From: Dolichospermum flos-aquae CCAP 1403/13F | GTDB lineage: Bacteria > Cyanobacteriota > Cyanobacteriia > Cyanobacteriales > Nostocaceae | Reading direction: 5' to 3' | DNA length: 64,000 nt | NCBI RefSeq assembly: GCF_012516395.1 | Contig: NZ_CP051206.1 | Coordinates: 1,594,501-1,658,500 of the forward strand | Part shown: one piece after another, positions 1-8,926 of the stretch | Layout of the letters: each line of letters begins with the position of its first letter | Numbering within the stretch: position 1 is the stretch's first letter | Program-made: the position numbers and the translations under genes | Notes under the pieces: generated by a model | Seen by the model: the letters and a program-made list of their open reading frames with translations, nothing else | Database searches by the model: none | What the model was told of the DNA's origin: nothing

Positions 1-336
1 TGAGTCTAGTTTGACTGTGTTGGGCTAAAGATTTTCCAAAATACTCCAAGCATAAGCAGTAAGCCCCCAAAAAACCATGACCATGTTCACAAAAATTCTC
101 AAGAAATTGGCAATTTTTAGAGGCAAAACCTTGAGACTATAATTAGTGAAACTACTTATCAATAATTACTAGCTAACCGGAACAACAATTATGTATCATT
201 ATAAACGAAAGACTAGGAATTCCGCGTTTGAGTATAGGAAAAAACAGAAAATTTAATGATGATCTATTGATTTTTCAGGTGTATTCTTAGGTAATTAGTT
301 TTTGTTTTTCTGGCATTGGGTAGGGGAAGGGAGAAA
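1..336. other. ntcA upstream region
   Basis: AT-rich non-coding sequence ahead of ntcA. I see no gene in it. GTATCATTATAAAC at 193-206 resembles the NtcA consensus GTA-N8-TAC, with the right half degraded to AAC. It could be an autoregulatory site, because ntcA is autoregulated in Anabaena (family knowledge). No well-placed -10 box was clear to me, so the site is only a candidate. Confidence 0.4.
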
Positions 337-1008
337 ATGATAGTGACACAAGATAAAGCCCTAGCAAATGTTTTTCGTCAAATGGCAACGGGGGCTTTTC
401 CTCCAGTTGTGGAAACATTTGAACGGAATAAGACGATCTTCTTTCCGGGAGATCCTGCCGAACGAGTTTATTTTCTTCTCAAGGGTGCTGTAAAACTGTC
501 GAGAGTCTATGAGGCAGGAGAAGAAATAACGGTAGCTCTGCTCCGGGAGAATAGCGTTTTTGGCGTACTGTCGTTGCTGACAGGGAATAAGTCTGATCGA
601 TTTTATCATGCAGTGGCATTTACCACTGTAGAATTACTTTCAGCCCCAATTGAACAAGTCGAACAGGCACTGAAGGAAAATCCAGAATTATCCATGTTAA
701 TGCTGCGAGGTCTTTCTTCGCGGATTCTTCAGACGGAGATGATGATTGAAACTCTTGCTCACCGGGATATGGGTTCAAGGTTAATTAGTTTCTTGTTAAT
801 TCTTTGTCGAGATTTTGGCGTTCCTTGCGCTGATGGCATTACCATTGATCTGAAGTTATCCCATCAGGCGATCGCTGAAGCAATTGGCTCTACTCGCGTG
901 ACAGTTACTAGACTGCTGGGAGATTTACGCGAGAAGAAAATGATTACAATCCATAAAAAGAAGATTACTGTGCATAAACCTGTTGCTTTAAGTAAGCAAT
1001 TTACTTAG
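337..1008 (+). CDS. ntcA: Global nitrogen regulator NtcA
   Basis: CRP/FNR-family transcription factor that binds 2-oxoglutarate and controls nitrogen assimilation and heterocyst differentiation in cyanobacteria. The 223-residue product matches my memory of the Anabaena protein almost residue for residue. It has an N-terminal cyclic-nucleotide-like beta-barrel (about 20-130, containing [20 protein letters not shown]), a long dimer helix (about 130-155) and a C-terminal helix-turn-helix ([20 protein letters not shown], about 173-192). I chose ATG 337, giving [13 protein letters not shown], because that is the known N-terminus and a purine-rich GGGGAAGGGAG lies just before it. An in-frame TTG 21 bases upstream is unlikely to be used. 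The gene stands alone, 213 bases before the next gene. Confidence 0.97.
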   Translation: MIVTQDKALANVFRQMATGAFPPVVETFERNKTIFFPGDPAERVYFLLKGAVKLSRVYEAGEEITVALLRENSVFGVLSLLTGNKSDRFYHAVAFTTVELLSAPIEQVEQALKENPELSMLMLRGLSSRILQTEMMIETLAHRDMGSRLISFLLILCRDFGVPCADGITIDLKLSHQAIAEAIGSTRVTVTRLLGDLREKKMITIHKKKITVHKPVALSKQFT

Positions 1009-1014
1009 AAATTA

Positions 1015-1167
1015 TGGGGGAATGGAGTTGGCACGGGTTCTATTTTTGAGGTAGTGCGGTCTTGGGATCTCTCCAAGCAGAACAACTACCGTAGAGATTC
1101 AACCGTTAATTTGGAGGAAGATCTCAAAATTGGATAATTTCTACTTTTGCCTAACTCCATTTACCCA
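1015..1167. ncRNA. Structured ntcA-DUF3084 intergenic element (candidate)
   Basis: The gap after ntcA has outer inverted repeats (AATGGAGTTGGC near 1021, GCCTAACTCCATT near 1150-1162) enclosing a nested hairpin at 1050-1090: GGTAGT pairs with ACTACC, and CTTGG pairs with CCAAG around the loop GATCTCT. This could be a terminator-like structure, a small RNA or a short mobile repeat. The sequence does not decide between them. Confidence 0.3.
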
Positions 1168-1221
1168 CAGACAATGGTTAAACGTAGTAGGCTGGATCAG
1201 TCAGCATTACGGTAGCTAAAA

Positions 1222-2670
1222 ATGACCACCGGGTACATTCTGATTGCAGCAATTCTCATTTTGGGAGGCGTAATTGCCACCGTGGGCGATCGCATCGGCA
1301 CACGAGTTGGCAAAGCCCGTCTCTCACTTTTTAATTTACGTCCGAAAAAAACTGCTGTAATTGTCACTATTTTTACAGGTGGTCTAATTTCTGCATCAAC
1401 TTTGGCAATCCTATTTGCGGCTGATGGCGGATTGCGAAAGGGCGTATTTGAGTTAGAGGATATTCAAAGAGATTTGGGGAACAAGCGGGAACAACTAAAA
1501 ACCGCAGAGGCGCAAAAAAACCAGGTAGAGAGTGAGTTAAATAAAGCCAGACAAGAACAAAGTCAGGCACAACAAGAATTACAGAAAATTAATAAATCAT
1601 TACAGGCAGCAAATACTAAACAAAAGGCTACACAAGCCCAACTCAATCGCACTCTGAACCAGCAAGCTAAAACTCAAGCCCGACTTAATCAAACTCAAAG
1701 TCGTCTTGGGGGAATTGTGATTCAGTATCAACAAGCTAGAAATGAATTACAAACTCTTTACAATCAGCGACAAACATTACAAACGGCGGTGGAAGAGTTA
1801 AAAACGGAACGAAAAAGATTATACGCCCAAGCTAAAGAAGCTATTGATGAAGCAAAGACGGTGATTGAAAAACGCGATCGCAAAATTACTAAATTAGATA
1901 AACTTATTCAAAATCGTAATCTCGAAATTAAACAGCGGGAAGAAGTTATTATTACTAGAGAATCTCGCTTGAAAGAATTAGAGAAACAACAACAATTTTT
2001 AGAGCAGGAAGTAGCCAGACTAGAAAAATATTATCAGTCCTACCGTGACCTCCGCTTGGGTAAACTAGCTTTAGTGAAAGGTCAAGTGATAGCCGCAGGG
2101 TTAATTACTGTGGACAAGCCTGATGCGGCACATCAGGCAATTATGCAAATTCTCCAGGAAGCTAACCGCAATGCCAATATTCAGTTAACTGAACCTGGTG
2201 GTACACCAGTAAATAAAGAAATACTCCGTGTTACCAAAGATAAAGTTGAGCAGTTAATTGCACAAATTAAAGATGGTCGAGAATATGTAGTGCGAATTTT
2301 CTCCGCAGGTAATTATGTCAGAGGTGAAAAGCAAATAGAATTCTTTGCAGACGCAGCGAGAAATCAACTCGTATTTTCATCAGGTGAAGTGCTGGCTACT
2401 ACTACAGCGGATTTAAAAAATATGACATCTGAACAAATGCGTCAACGCCTAGATTTACTAATTTCCGCTTCTCAATTTCGCGCCCGGAACGCGGGAATTG
2501 TCGAAAGTGTCCAAATAGAAGGCACTTTTCTGCGCTTTGTTACCCAACTACAGCAAACGGAACAGGAAGTAGAAATTAAAGCCGTAGCCGCAGAAAATAC
2601 TTATACTGTGGGTCCGTTGAGAGTCAAATTAGTAGCCATTTTGAATGGACAAATTCTTTTTAGCACCTGA
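1222..2670 (+). CDS. DUF3084 coiled-coil membrane protein
   Basis: Conserved cyanobacterial protein of unknown function, recognised as DUF3084. Residues 1-20 form a membrane segment (MTTGYILIAAILILGGVIAT), followed by the family's GDRIGTRVGKARLSLFNLRP stretch and a second hydrophobic segment at about 44-68. A long Q/K/E-rich coiled coil spans about 80-270. The C-terminal globular region (about 275-482) holds the conserved ITVDKPDAAHQAIMQILQEA-type sequence. It is probably anchored in the plasma membrane; the topology is inferred. The stop codon abuts the repeat array that fills the gap to the YqgF-like gene. The molecular role is not known to me. Confidence 0.85.
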   Translation: MTTGYILIAAILILGGVIATVGDRIGTRVGKARLSLFNLRPKKTAVIVTIFTGGLISASTLAILFAADGGLRKGVFELEDIQRDLGNKREQLKTAEAQKNQVESELNKARQEQSQAQQELQKINKSLQAANTKQKATQAQLNRTLNQQAKTQARLNQTQSRLGGIVIQYQQARNELQTLYNQRQTLQTAVEELKTERKRLYAQAKEAIDEAKTVIEKRDRKITKLDKLIQNRNLEIKQREEVIITRESRLKELEKQQQFLEQEVARLEKYYQSYRDLRLGKLALVKGQVIAAGLITVDKPDAAHQAIMQILQEANRNANIQLTEPGGTPVNKEILRVTKDKVEQLIAQIKDGREYVVRIFSAGNYVRGEKQIEFFADAARNQLVFSSGEVLATTTADLKNMTSEQMRQRLDLLISASQFRARNAGIVESVQIEGTFLRFVTQLQQTEQEVEIKAVAAENTYTVGPLRVKLVAILNGQILFST

Positions 2671-2803
2671 CAACTGACAACTGACAACTGTACGGGCGAA
2701 GCATTTGGAGAACTATTTTTGGCAATGACCGATAATTTATCTTCCAAATGCTTCGCCCCTACTAACAACTGACAACTGACAACTGACAACTGACAACTGA
2801 CCA
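2667..2803. repeat. 73-bp palindromic repeat copy A with TGACAAC STRRs
   Basis: A 73-bp element at 2690-2762 has 20-bp terminal inverted repeats (GTACGGGCGAAGCATTTGGA on the left, the complement of GTAGGGGCGAAGCATTTGGA on the right) around a non-palindromic core. Tandem CAACTGA heptanucleotides flank it on both sides. The block fills the entire gap between the DUF3084 and YqgF-like genes, so the downstream ATG at 2804 has no recognisable ribosome-binding site except repeat sequence. Confidence 0.9.
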
Positions 2804-3226
2804 ATGACTAATACACAACCTGTAATTTTAGGATTTGATCCTGGTCGTGATAAATGTGGGATTGCCGTGATGGGATTGGATAGACAAATATTCTCTCATC
2901 AAGTTGTATTGGCAAATGAGGCGATCGCTAATATTGAAACACAACTGCAAAGATTCCCAGTGTCCTTAATTGTCATGGGAGATCAAACAACAGCTAAAAA
3001 GTGGAAACAGCAACTTAATCAAGAATTAAGTAAACCCACCAATATCATTTTGGTTGATGAACGTTATTCCACTTTACAGGCACGCGATCGCTATTGGCAG
3101 ATGTATCCACCCCAAGGCATCATCAAACTATTACCCAAGGGTTTGCGTCAACCGCCCAGGCCAATAGATGACATTGTAGCCATTCTCCTGATTGAACGAT
3201 ATCTCAACCGACTAACTGACAACTAA
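2804..3226 (+). CDS. YqgF/RuvX-like RNase H-fold nuclease
   Basis: A 140-residue protein of the RuvC/YqgF ribonuclease H-like superfamily, often annotated as pre-16S rRNA processing nuclease YqgF or Holliday-junction resolvase-like. The catalytic pattern is visible: the first acidic strand in ILGFDPGRDKCGIAVMG, the DERYSTLQAR motif, and the C-terminal acidic pair in RPIDDIVAILLIERYL. These are the three metal-binding acidic positions of the fold. It may form an operon with the DUF3084 gene upstream, although the 133-bp gap is now all repeat DNA. The precise substrate in cyanobacteria is not established, so I leave the symbol empty. Confidence 0.8.
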   Translation: MTNTQPVILGFDPGRDKCGIAVMGLDRQIFSHQVVLANEAIANIETQLQRFPVSLIVMGDQTTAKKWKQQLNQELSKPTNIILVDERYSTLQARDRYWQMYPPQGIIKLLPKGLRQPPRPIDDIVAILLIERYLNRLTDN

Positions 3227-3227
3227 T

Positions 3228-3491
3228 TTACAATTCAGCCCGAATTGTAAAAGCATAATCCCCCCCAGGTTCTAACTGATAGTCCTGTTGTTCTAAAAAC
3301 CGCCCTAGAGGTTCTTTGATTAAAGCACGACCTTGGGAAGGCTTTACAGAAAGTTCTCCCCGGCGGAAATGCCACTGGAAATGCCATTGAAAATTACCGG
3401 CGCTAACTTCACCTTCAAGAAAGCCTTGTGGCCAAGATTGGCGGGTAATTTTCACATAAGCAGTAGTTTCTGGCAGACGTTTAGCACTCAC
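3228..3491 (-). CDS. DUF3146-like small protein
   Basis: An 87-residue protein resembling the cyanobacterial DUF3146 family. It is convergent with the YqgF-like gene and ends two bases from it. The start is GTG at 3491; an in-frame TGA lies upstream, so no ATG start is available. It contains the duplicated tetrapeptide FQWH-FQWH, produced by a 12-base tandem duplication around 3366-3390, which may be specific to this strain. No catalytic motif or membrane segment is visible. The family assignment is from memory of the sequence pattern and is moderate. Confidence 0.6.
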   Translation of the reverse strand: MSAKRLPETTAYVKITRQSWPQGFLEGEVSAGNFQWHFQWHFRRGELSVKPSQGRALIKEPLGRFLEQQDYQLEPGGDYAFTIRAEL

Positions 3492-3625
3492 GCTTGTTTG
3501 ATGTCACGGATGGGATAAAGGACAATTATTTATAGGGTTACTTATTCTATGTACCAAAAATAGCTTAATTTTACAAACTAATAAAAACAAGATATGTTAG
3601 CAAGCCCTAATTAGTCCACCCCAAA

Positions 3626-3653
3626 TAAAAAAGGTTGCTGAATTGCTGCAACC
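3626..3653 (-). terminator. Rho-independent terminator of DUF1830 gene
   Basis: Read on the minus strand, GGTTGC...GCAACC forms a 6-bp stem (3633-3653) followed directly by a run of six T residues (3627-3632). It lies about 90 bases beyond the stop codon of the DUF1830 gene. Confidence 0.55.
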
Positions 3654-3741
3654 CTAATGTTTAGCAGTATTGTGTTTTTAATCAATAGATGCCAATTCAA
3701 CGGCTTTTGACACTCTCAGAGTCTTTTGACACTGAGATTCT

Positions 3742-4170
3742 TTAGTCAATGAGCTTTACGCTTACCGGACATTTCTGTAAAGATTTTGTCGTATCTAGAA
3801 TTTTTTTATTATTTTCCGACCTGATCGGATTACCATTACCAGAATTTATGCTTGGAGATGAGTTCTCTTCTATCTGATCATTGCTAGGTTCATGGATAAT
3901 CAGGGTATTGCACGGAATCGTATCTGATATAATAGCACTGGCCATCATCCCAGTATGAACTTCCATTTGTGCTTCTGGAAGAACTTCAAACACCAGCCTT
4001 TGTCCGGGAAATACAACCCTTTCAAAATACCAATTGGGAATATTGGAGATACGAGTCACCTGGATTTTACTCGTAGCGTTGACGTAGCAACAGAGAATCT
4101 TCCCCGAATGCTCTGGTGGTAGAGGATCTAATATCTGAGCCATAACTGCTGAGGAGCTTATTTGCGCCAC
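3742..4170 (-). CDS. DUF1830 domain protein
   Basis: A 142-residue cyanobacterial protein whose first about 100 residues match DUF1830: ILCCYVNATSKIQVTRISNI, then PNWYFERVVFPGQRLVFEV and a HTGMMASAIISDTIPC segment. The C-terminal 40 residues are polar, low in complexity and probably disordered. Two in-frame methionines (residues 1 and 10) both could start; the first is taken. It is monocistronic, divergent from the parA-like gene across a 250-bp gap and followed by a clear terminator. The function is unknown; these short proteins are probably regulatory or RNA/protein-binding, which is a guess. Confidence 0.8.
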   Translation of the reverse strand: MAQISSSAVMAQILDPLPPEHSGKILCCYVNATSKIQVTRISNIPNWYFERVVFPGQRLVFEVLPEAQMEVHTGMMASAIISDTIPCNTLIIHEPSNDQIEENSSPSINSGNGNPIRSENNKKILDTTKSLQKCPVSVKLID

Positions 4171-4278
4171 AATTTTACATTACATCAGTAAAGCTAACAC
4201 CCGATGATCCCTAGTAACTGTAACTGCGACTACCAACTGCAATTTTCTGCATTATTTCTGTCTAAAGATATATAGAGA

Positions 4279-4316
4279 TTATAAAAGTTTTCAAGAACTA
4301 AAGAAAATCGCTGATG
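4279..4316 (+). pseudogene. Decayed fragment similar to the HEPN gene
   Basis: 38 bases here match 5937-5974 inside the downstream HEPN gene with four mismatches, starting with an identical 20-mer. In frame the fragment reads YKSFQELKKIADVL, against YKSFQEPDKIADAI in the HEPN protein. Stop codons surround it, so it is at most a relic of a duplicated or rearranged copy located upstream of the parA-like gene. Confidence 0.5.
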
Positions 4317-4421
4317 TTTTGCAATACTGTAGCCAAAAAAAGTAAAATTGTACCTCACTGATTTGAAAATCGCTATAATTATAATATACTCTTCAAAAAT
4401 ACCCTTATAAAAATAATTACA

Positions 4422-5483
4422 ATGGTTCAAAAAATTGCCTTATTTAATCACAAAGGTGGTGTTAGCAAAACTACCACTACTTTTAACTTAGGTTGGATGC
4501 TTGCTTCAAAGGGAAAGAGAGTAATCCTTGTAGATACAGACCCCCAATGTAATCTTACAGGGATGGCTCTAAAAGAAGAAACAGAAGACGATGAAGCAAG
4601 AATAGAAACCATTTACAACAGACATTCTAATATTAAGAGTGGGTTAGCTCCTGCTTTTGAGTCACAACCACGAGCTATTGAAGCTGTAGATTGTATTCAG
4701 ATAGAAGGTCAAGAAGGTCTATTTTTGTTACCTGGTCATGTGGGCTTTGGTGAATACGAAGTAACATTAGGTATTGCTCAAGAACTAAGTGGTTCAATTC
4801 ACACACTCAAAAATTTGCCGGGTGCAATTTCTGATCTTTTGGAAAAGACTGCTAATAAATTTAATGCTGACTACATTTTAATTGATATGAGTCCAAGTTT
4901 AGGATCTATCAATCAAAACTTACTGATGACAAGTGACTTTTTCTTAGTACCTACGACTGCTGATTTCTTTTCTGTGATGGCAATTGATTCTCTATCTAGA
5001 ATATTACCAAAATGGTGTGCTTGGGCAAGAATGGCCAGCGCAAACCCCATATTAAAGGAAGCTACTTATCCATTTCCGGAATTTAAGTTGAAATTTTTAG
5101 GAACTATAGTTCAAAATTATAGAATTAGGAATGGTAAAGAAACAAAAGCATTTCAAACATGGATAGAAAAAGTAGAGAATACAGTTACGAATAAGTTAAA
5201 ACCGGTTCTGGAGAAAAATAATTTATTATTACCTAATCAAGTTTATCCTGAACAGGGTATGAATGGTAGTTTTACGATGACCAAAATTTCTGACTTTAAT
5301 AGTTTAATTGCTCTATCACAAAAACACGCTACACCAGTTTATGCACTTAGGCTGGAACAATTAAACCTGCAAGGCATAGTAAAAGAAAATAATGAAAAAA
5401 AGCAGGAAGAATTTAAAACAACTTTTTCCGATTTAGCAGATAAAATTATTGAACTATCATCGAGTTATGCAGTCAGCCCTTGA
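4422..5483 (+). CDS. ParA-family ATPase of a ParA-HEPN pair
   Basis: A 353-residue P-loop ATPase of the ParA/MinD (SIMIBI) class. It has the deviant Walker A FNHKGGVSKTTTTFNLG (residues about 8-24, with the signature lysine), the Walker A' strand VILVDTDPQCNLTGMAL and a Walker B/switch region DYILIDMSPSLGSINQNLLM. The family normally positions plasmids, chromosomes or protein complexes by ATP-driven dimerisation on DNA. Here no parB gene or parS-like site is visible; instead the next gene encodes a HEPN-domain protein and overlaps this one. The promoter region is the AT-rich 4171-4421. Base composition is more AT-rich than the neighbouring U32 gene, which hints at acquisition. ParA identity is firm; its biological role is not. 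Confidence 0.85.
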   Translation: MVQKIALFNHKGGVSKTTTTFNLGWMLASKGKRVILVDTDPQCNLTGMALKEETEDDEARIETIYNRHSNIKSGLAPAFESQPRAIEAVDCIQIEGQEGLFLLPGHVGFGEYEVTLGIAQELSGSIHTLKNLPGAISDLLEKTANKFNADYILIDMSPSLGSINQNLLMTSDFFLVPTTADFFSVMAIDSLSRILPKWCAWARMASANPILKEATYPFPEFKLKFLGTIVQNYRIRNGKETKAFQTWIEKVENTVTNKLKPVLEKNNLLLPNQVYPEQGMNGSFTMTKISDFNSLIALSQKHATPVYALRLEQLNLQGIVKENNEKKQEEFKTTFSDLADKIIELSSSYAVSP

Positions 5484-6231
5484 TCAATTTCGTATTAGTA
5501 TTCAGCGTGTTCGGGATTTAATTTCTCTGCATAACTCTATTAAAGCTCAAGCGACTTCTGTTTTGGATTTATCGGATATTCTTAGGGCAGCTTTAGTTCT
5601 GACTGTAAGTGCATTGGATTACTACATTCATGAAGTTGTAACTTTGGCAATGTTGGAAATACATCGAGGAACAAGACCAGAACCATCATTTAGGGATAAT
5701 GCGAACCAATCAGCTTTTTCAAAATTTAAAGTTTCGCTGGGTAGTGCTAATCAAGATAGAAAAGTTGCTATAGATATTGGTTCATGGATAGAGAGTGAAA
5801 TACAGCAGAGTTGTGGAGATGACTTTTTACAGCAGTCTCATAATATTTCCAGTTTAATTCCTATTATTTCCAACACTATTTTAAATAGATTAAATAATAA
5901 TTCATGGTTAGAAGCTGAAATTAGAGAAAGTCTGAGTTATAAAAGTTTTCAAGAACCAGATAAAATCGCCGATGCTATTAAGTTGATATCAAATATAAAA
6001 TTGTGGGAGAGAGTTACTAATAAAATGAGAGGAAATACTACACAGGAAGCTCAAAAGAATATAAAACAAGACCTACAGGAAATTGTAAAACGCCGAAATC
6101 AAATTACTCATGAAGCAGATATAGATCCTACTTATGGCTTAGGAAATCGCTGGCTTATAGATGAATCAATGGTTAATGATGCAGTAGATTTTATTGAGCA
6201 GGTTGTTGAGAGTATTCATCAAATTTTATAG
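5467..6231 (+). CDS. HEPN-domain putative RNase
   Basis: A predicted all-helical protein of 254 residues from ATG 5467, or 260 from a TTG at 5449. It resembles HEPN families annotated in cyanobacteria (MAE_28990 or RiboL-PSP type; I cannot tell which). The hallmark R-x4-H is present in VKRRNQITHEAD near the C-terminus (R216/H221 from the TTG start), the catalytic motif of HEPN ribonucleases in toxins, abortive-infection and CRISPR effectors. An N-terminal helical stretch IQRVRDLISLHNSIKAQ and VLTVSALDYYIHEVV match the same family pattern. It overlaps the 3' end of the ParA gene by 17-35 bases, so the two are very likely translationally coupled. RNase activity is inferred from the motif only. 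Confidence 0.7.
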   Translation: MQSALDQFRISIQRVRDLISLHNSIKAQATSVLDLSDILRAALVLTVSALDYYIHEVVTLAMLEIHRGTRPEPSFRDNANQSAFSKFKVSLGSANQDRKVAIDIGSWIESEIQQSCGDDFLQQSHNISSLIPIISNTILNRLNNNSWLEAEIRESLSYKSFQEPDKIADAIKLISNIKLWERVTNKMRGNTTQEAQKNIKQDLQEIVKRRNQITHEADIDPTYGLGNRWLIDESMVNDAVDFIEQVVESIHQIL

Positions 6232-6305
6232 CTGCGTTATTTTCCCACAACCACCCCCCAATTTAGATACAATCTATAAACTGACATAACCTCTACTTAA
6301 CCAAA

Positions 6306-8795
6306 ATGACAAGCATCTCCACCCCTACCCTCAAAATCCCCGAACTCCTAGCACCTGCGGGTAACTGGGAATGCGCTCAAGCAGCAGTAGAAAATGGTGC
6401 GGATGCGATTTACTTTGGTTTAGAAAAGTTTAACGCGAGAATGCGGGCTGAGAATTTCACAGCAGCAGACTTACCCGAATTGATGGAATTTCTGCACCTG
6501 CGGGGTGTGAAAGGTTATATCACTCTGAATACCCTGATTTTCCCCCAAGAACTAACAGAAGCACAGCAATACCTCAAAACTATCATTTCCGCCGGTGTTG
6601 ATGCTGTTATCGTGCAAGACGTGGGTATTTGTCGGCTGATTCGTCATCTTTCCCCTGACTTTCCGATTCATGCTTCTACCCAAATGACTATTACCAGCGC
6701 TGCGGGGGTAGAATTTGCTAAATCTTTGGGTTGTCAACTGGTAGTTTTAGCGCGGGAATGTTCGATTTCGGAAATTAATAAAATTCAACAACAAATATCT
6801 CAAAAAAACACTTCCTTACCTTTAGAAGTTTTCGTTCACGGTGCTTTGTGCGTCGCATATTCTGGACAATGTTTAACCAGCGAAGCACTAGGAGGACGTT
6901 CTGCAAATCGGGGAGAATGCGCTCAAGCTTGCAGAATGCCTTATGATTTAATTGCAGATGGAGAAGTTATTAATTTAGGCGATCGCAAATATTTATTAAG
7001 TCCTCAAGATTTAGCAGGTTTGGAAGTTTTACCAGAGTTAGTAAAATCTGGAGTTACTTCTTTGAAAATTGAAGGACGGTTGAAAGCACCAGAATATGTT
7101 GCTAACGTGACTCGCGTTTATCGTCAAGCATTAAATCAACTATTAGAAACAAATGTAGAGACGTTTTCTAGTTCAAATAAAGACCAATATAAGTTAGAAA
7201 TGGCATTTTCTCGCGGACTATATACAGGTTGGTTTGAGGGGATTAATAATCAAGAATTAGTGCATGGGAGATTTGGTAAAAAACGGGGTGTTTATTTGGG
7301 AGAAGTTACCCGAATTAGAAATGCAGAAATCACAGTGAAATTAGAAGCACCTGTTAAACCGGGAGATGGAATTGTTTTTGATTGTGGACATCCTGAAAGG
7401 AGAGAAGAAGGAGGAAGAATATATGCAGTTATTCCCAATGGTCGAGATGTAATATTAACCTTTGGTAGAAATGATTTAAATTTCCATAGTATTCACATAG
7501 GTGATAAAGTTTGGAAAACAAATGATCCAGAATTAGACAAGCAAATTCGTCAAAGTTATACTGGAGAACATCCCCAATTTACCAGACCAATTAATATAGA
7601 AGTCCATGGAGAAATTGGTGAAAAGTTAATAGCTATATCCCGTGATCAATCTTGGAATATAGTTCAAGTAGAATCAGAAATATTAATAGCAGAAGCCCAT
7701 ACAAAACCCCTCTCTACAGAAAGATTAAAAGAACAATTTGGACGGTTAGGAAATACACCTTTTCATTTAGACACTTTTATAAATAATCTCAACGGTAATA
7801 TTATGTTACCCGTGAGTGAGTTAAATCGAATGCGTCGGGAAATAGTTAGTAAATTAGAGGAATTAAGAAGTAGACCCAAACTTTGGGAATTAAATCATCA
7901 GGGAAAATGGCAAGATCTAATTAGTTCTAAATCTACACCAATTCCTGGTTTTCCTTCCCTGATTGTTTTGGTGAGAAACATCGAACAATTAAAAGTAGTA
8001 TTAACAGCAGATATCAAAACCATATATTGTGAATTTGAAGATCCTCGCAATTATAAAGAAGCAGTAAAAATAGTCCGAGAATCAAAACAGGAAGAAATTA
8101 GTATTTTTGTCGCACCACCCCGGATAACTAAACCTGGAGAAACCTGGATTTTAAACCAAGTTCTTACTTCCCAAGCTGATGGTTATTTAATTAGAAATTA
8201 TGATCAATTAGAATATTTTGCGACAGAAAGATGTATTGGTGATTTTTCCTTAAATATTGCTAACCCTTTAACCGCAGATTATTTTCAACAACGCTTTAAT
8301 TTAGAACGATTAACAGCATCTTACGACTTAAATATTAATCAACTCGAAGATCTAATCACACATTATCCAGCGCAAAATTTTGAAGTGACAATACATCAAC
8401 ATATACCCATGTTTCACATGGAACATTGTGTATTTTGCGCTTTTCTATCTGAAGGAACAGATTACACCAATTGTGGTAGACCTTGCGACACACAAACTGT
8501 TACAATTAGAGACAGAGTAGGTAGTGAACACATTCTTAAAGCAGACGCAGGATGTAGAAATACAGTATATAACGCTACTGCACAAACCGGAGCAGAATAC
8601 GTGCAACGGTTAATAGGATTGGGTTTACAGTATTTACGGGTTGAATTTGTCAATGAGACACCGGAACAAGTGCAAAAAACAATACAAAGCTATCAAAAAT
8701 TACTTCAAGGAGAAATCATCGGTTCGCAACTTTGGAGAGAATTGAAACTACAAAACCAATTAGGTGTGACTCGTGGTGCGTTGGGGATGAATTAG
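6306..8795 (+). CDS. U32 family (RlhA-like) protein
   Basis: An 829-residue member of the peptidase U32 family with the collagenase-like module, an intervening DUF3656-type region and a second U32 half. The N-terminus PELLAPAGNWECAQAAVENG and DAIYFGLEKFNAR are typical, as are FVHGALCVAYSGQC and NRGECAQACRMPY with conserved cysteines. The C-terminal HCVFCAF and NCGRPC cysteines fit the iron-sulfur cluster reported for bacterial RlhA, the 23S rRNA cytidine-2501 hydroxylase. RlhA-type tRNA/rRNA hydroxylation is therefore more likely than proteolysis (family knowledge). It is a single gene. Its 3' end has a decayed duplicate at 9515-9690. Confidence 0.85.
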   Translation: MTSISTPTLKIPELLAPAGNWECAQAAVENGADAIYFGLEKFNARMRAENFTAADLPELMEFLHLRGVKGYITLNTLIFPQELTEAQQYLKTIISAGVDAVIVQDVGICRLIRHLSPDFPIHASTQMTITSAAGVEFAKSLGCQLVVLARECSISEINKIQQQISQKNTSLPLEVFVHGALCVAYSGQCLTSEALGGRSANRGECAQACRMPYDLIADGEVINLGDRKYLLSPQDLAGLEVLPELVKSGVTSLKIEGRLKAPEYVANVTRVYRQALNQLLETNVETFSSSNKDQYKLEMAFSRGLYTGWFEGINNQELVHGRFGKKRGVYLGEVTRIRNAEITVKLEAPVKPGDGIVFDCGHPERREEGGRIYAVIPNGRDVILTFGRNDLNFHSIHIGDKVWKTNDPELDKQIRQSYTGEHPQFTRPINIEVHGEIGEKLIAISRDQSWNIVQVESEILIAEAHTKPLSTERLKEQFGRLGNTPFHLDTFINNLNGNIMLPVSELNRMRREIVSKLEELRSRPKLWELNHQGKWQDLISSKSTPIPGFPSLIVLVRNIEQLKVVLTADIKTIYCEFEDPRNYKEAVKIVRESKQEEISIFVAPPRITKPGETWILNQVLTSQADGYLIRNYDQLEYFATERCIGDFSLNIANPLTADYFQQRFNLERLTASYDLNINQLEDLITHYPAQNFEVTIHQHIPMFHMEHCVFCAFLSEGTDYTNCGRPCDTQTVTIRDRVGSEHILKADAGCRNTVYNATAQTGAEYVQRLIGLGLQYLRVEFVNETPEQVQKTIQSYQKLLQGEIIGSQLWRELKLQNQLGVTRGALGMN

Positions 8796-8926
8796 ATTAA
8801 TAATGATAAATATTATTACGATATTTACAGTCACTGTTAACTAATTTCCATATCAGTAATAGCGTACTAGTACCATTAAATTCAAACATAAGTTAAAGCT
8901 TTACTGAGATAAATGGTATTGAAGTG

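Noticed and set aside
4422-5483. Plasmid-type parABS partition locus
   Set aside because: No parB-like gene and no parS-like inverted repeats; the partner gene is HEPN-like.
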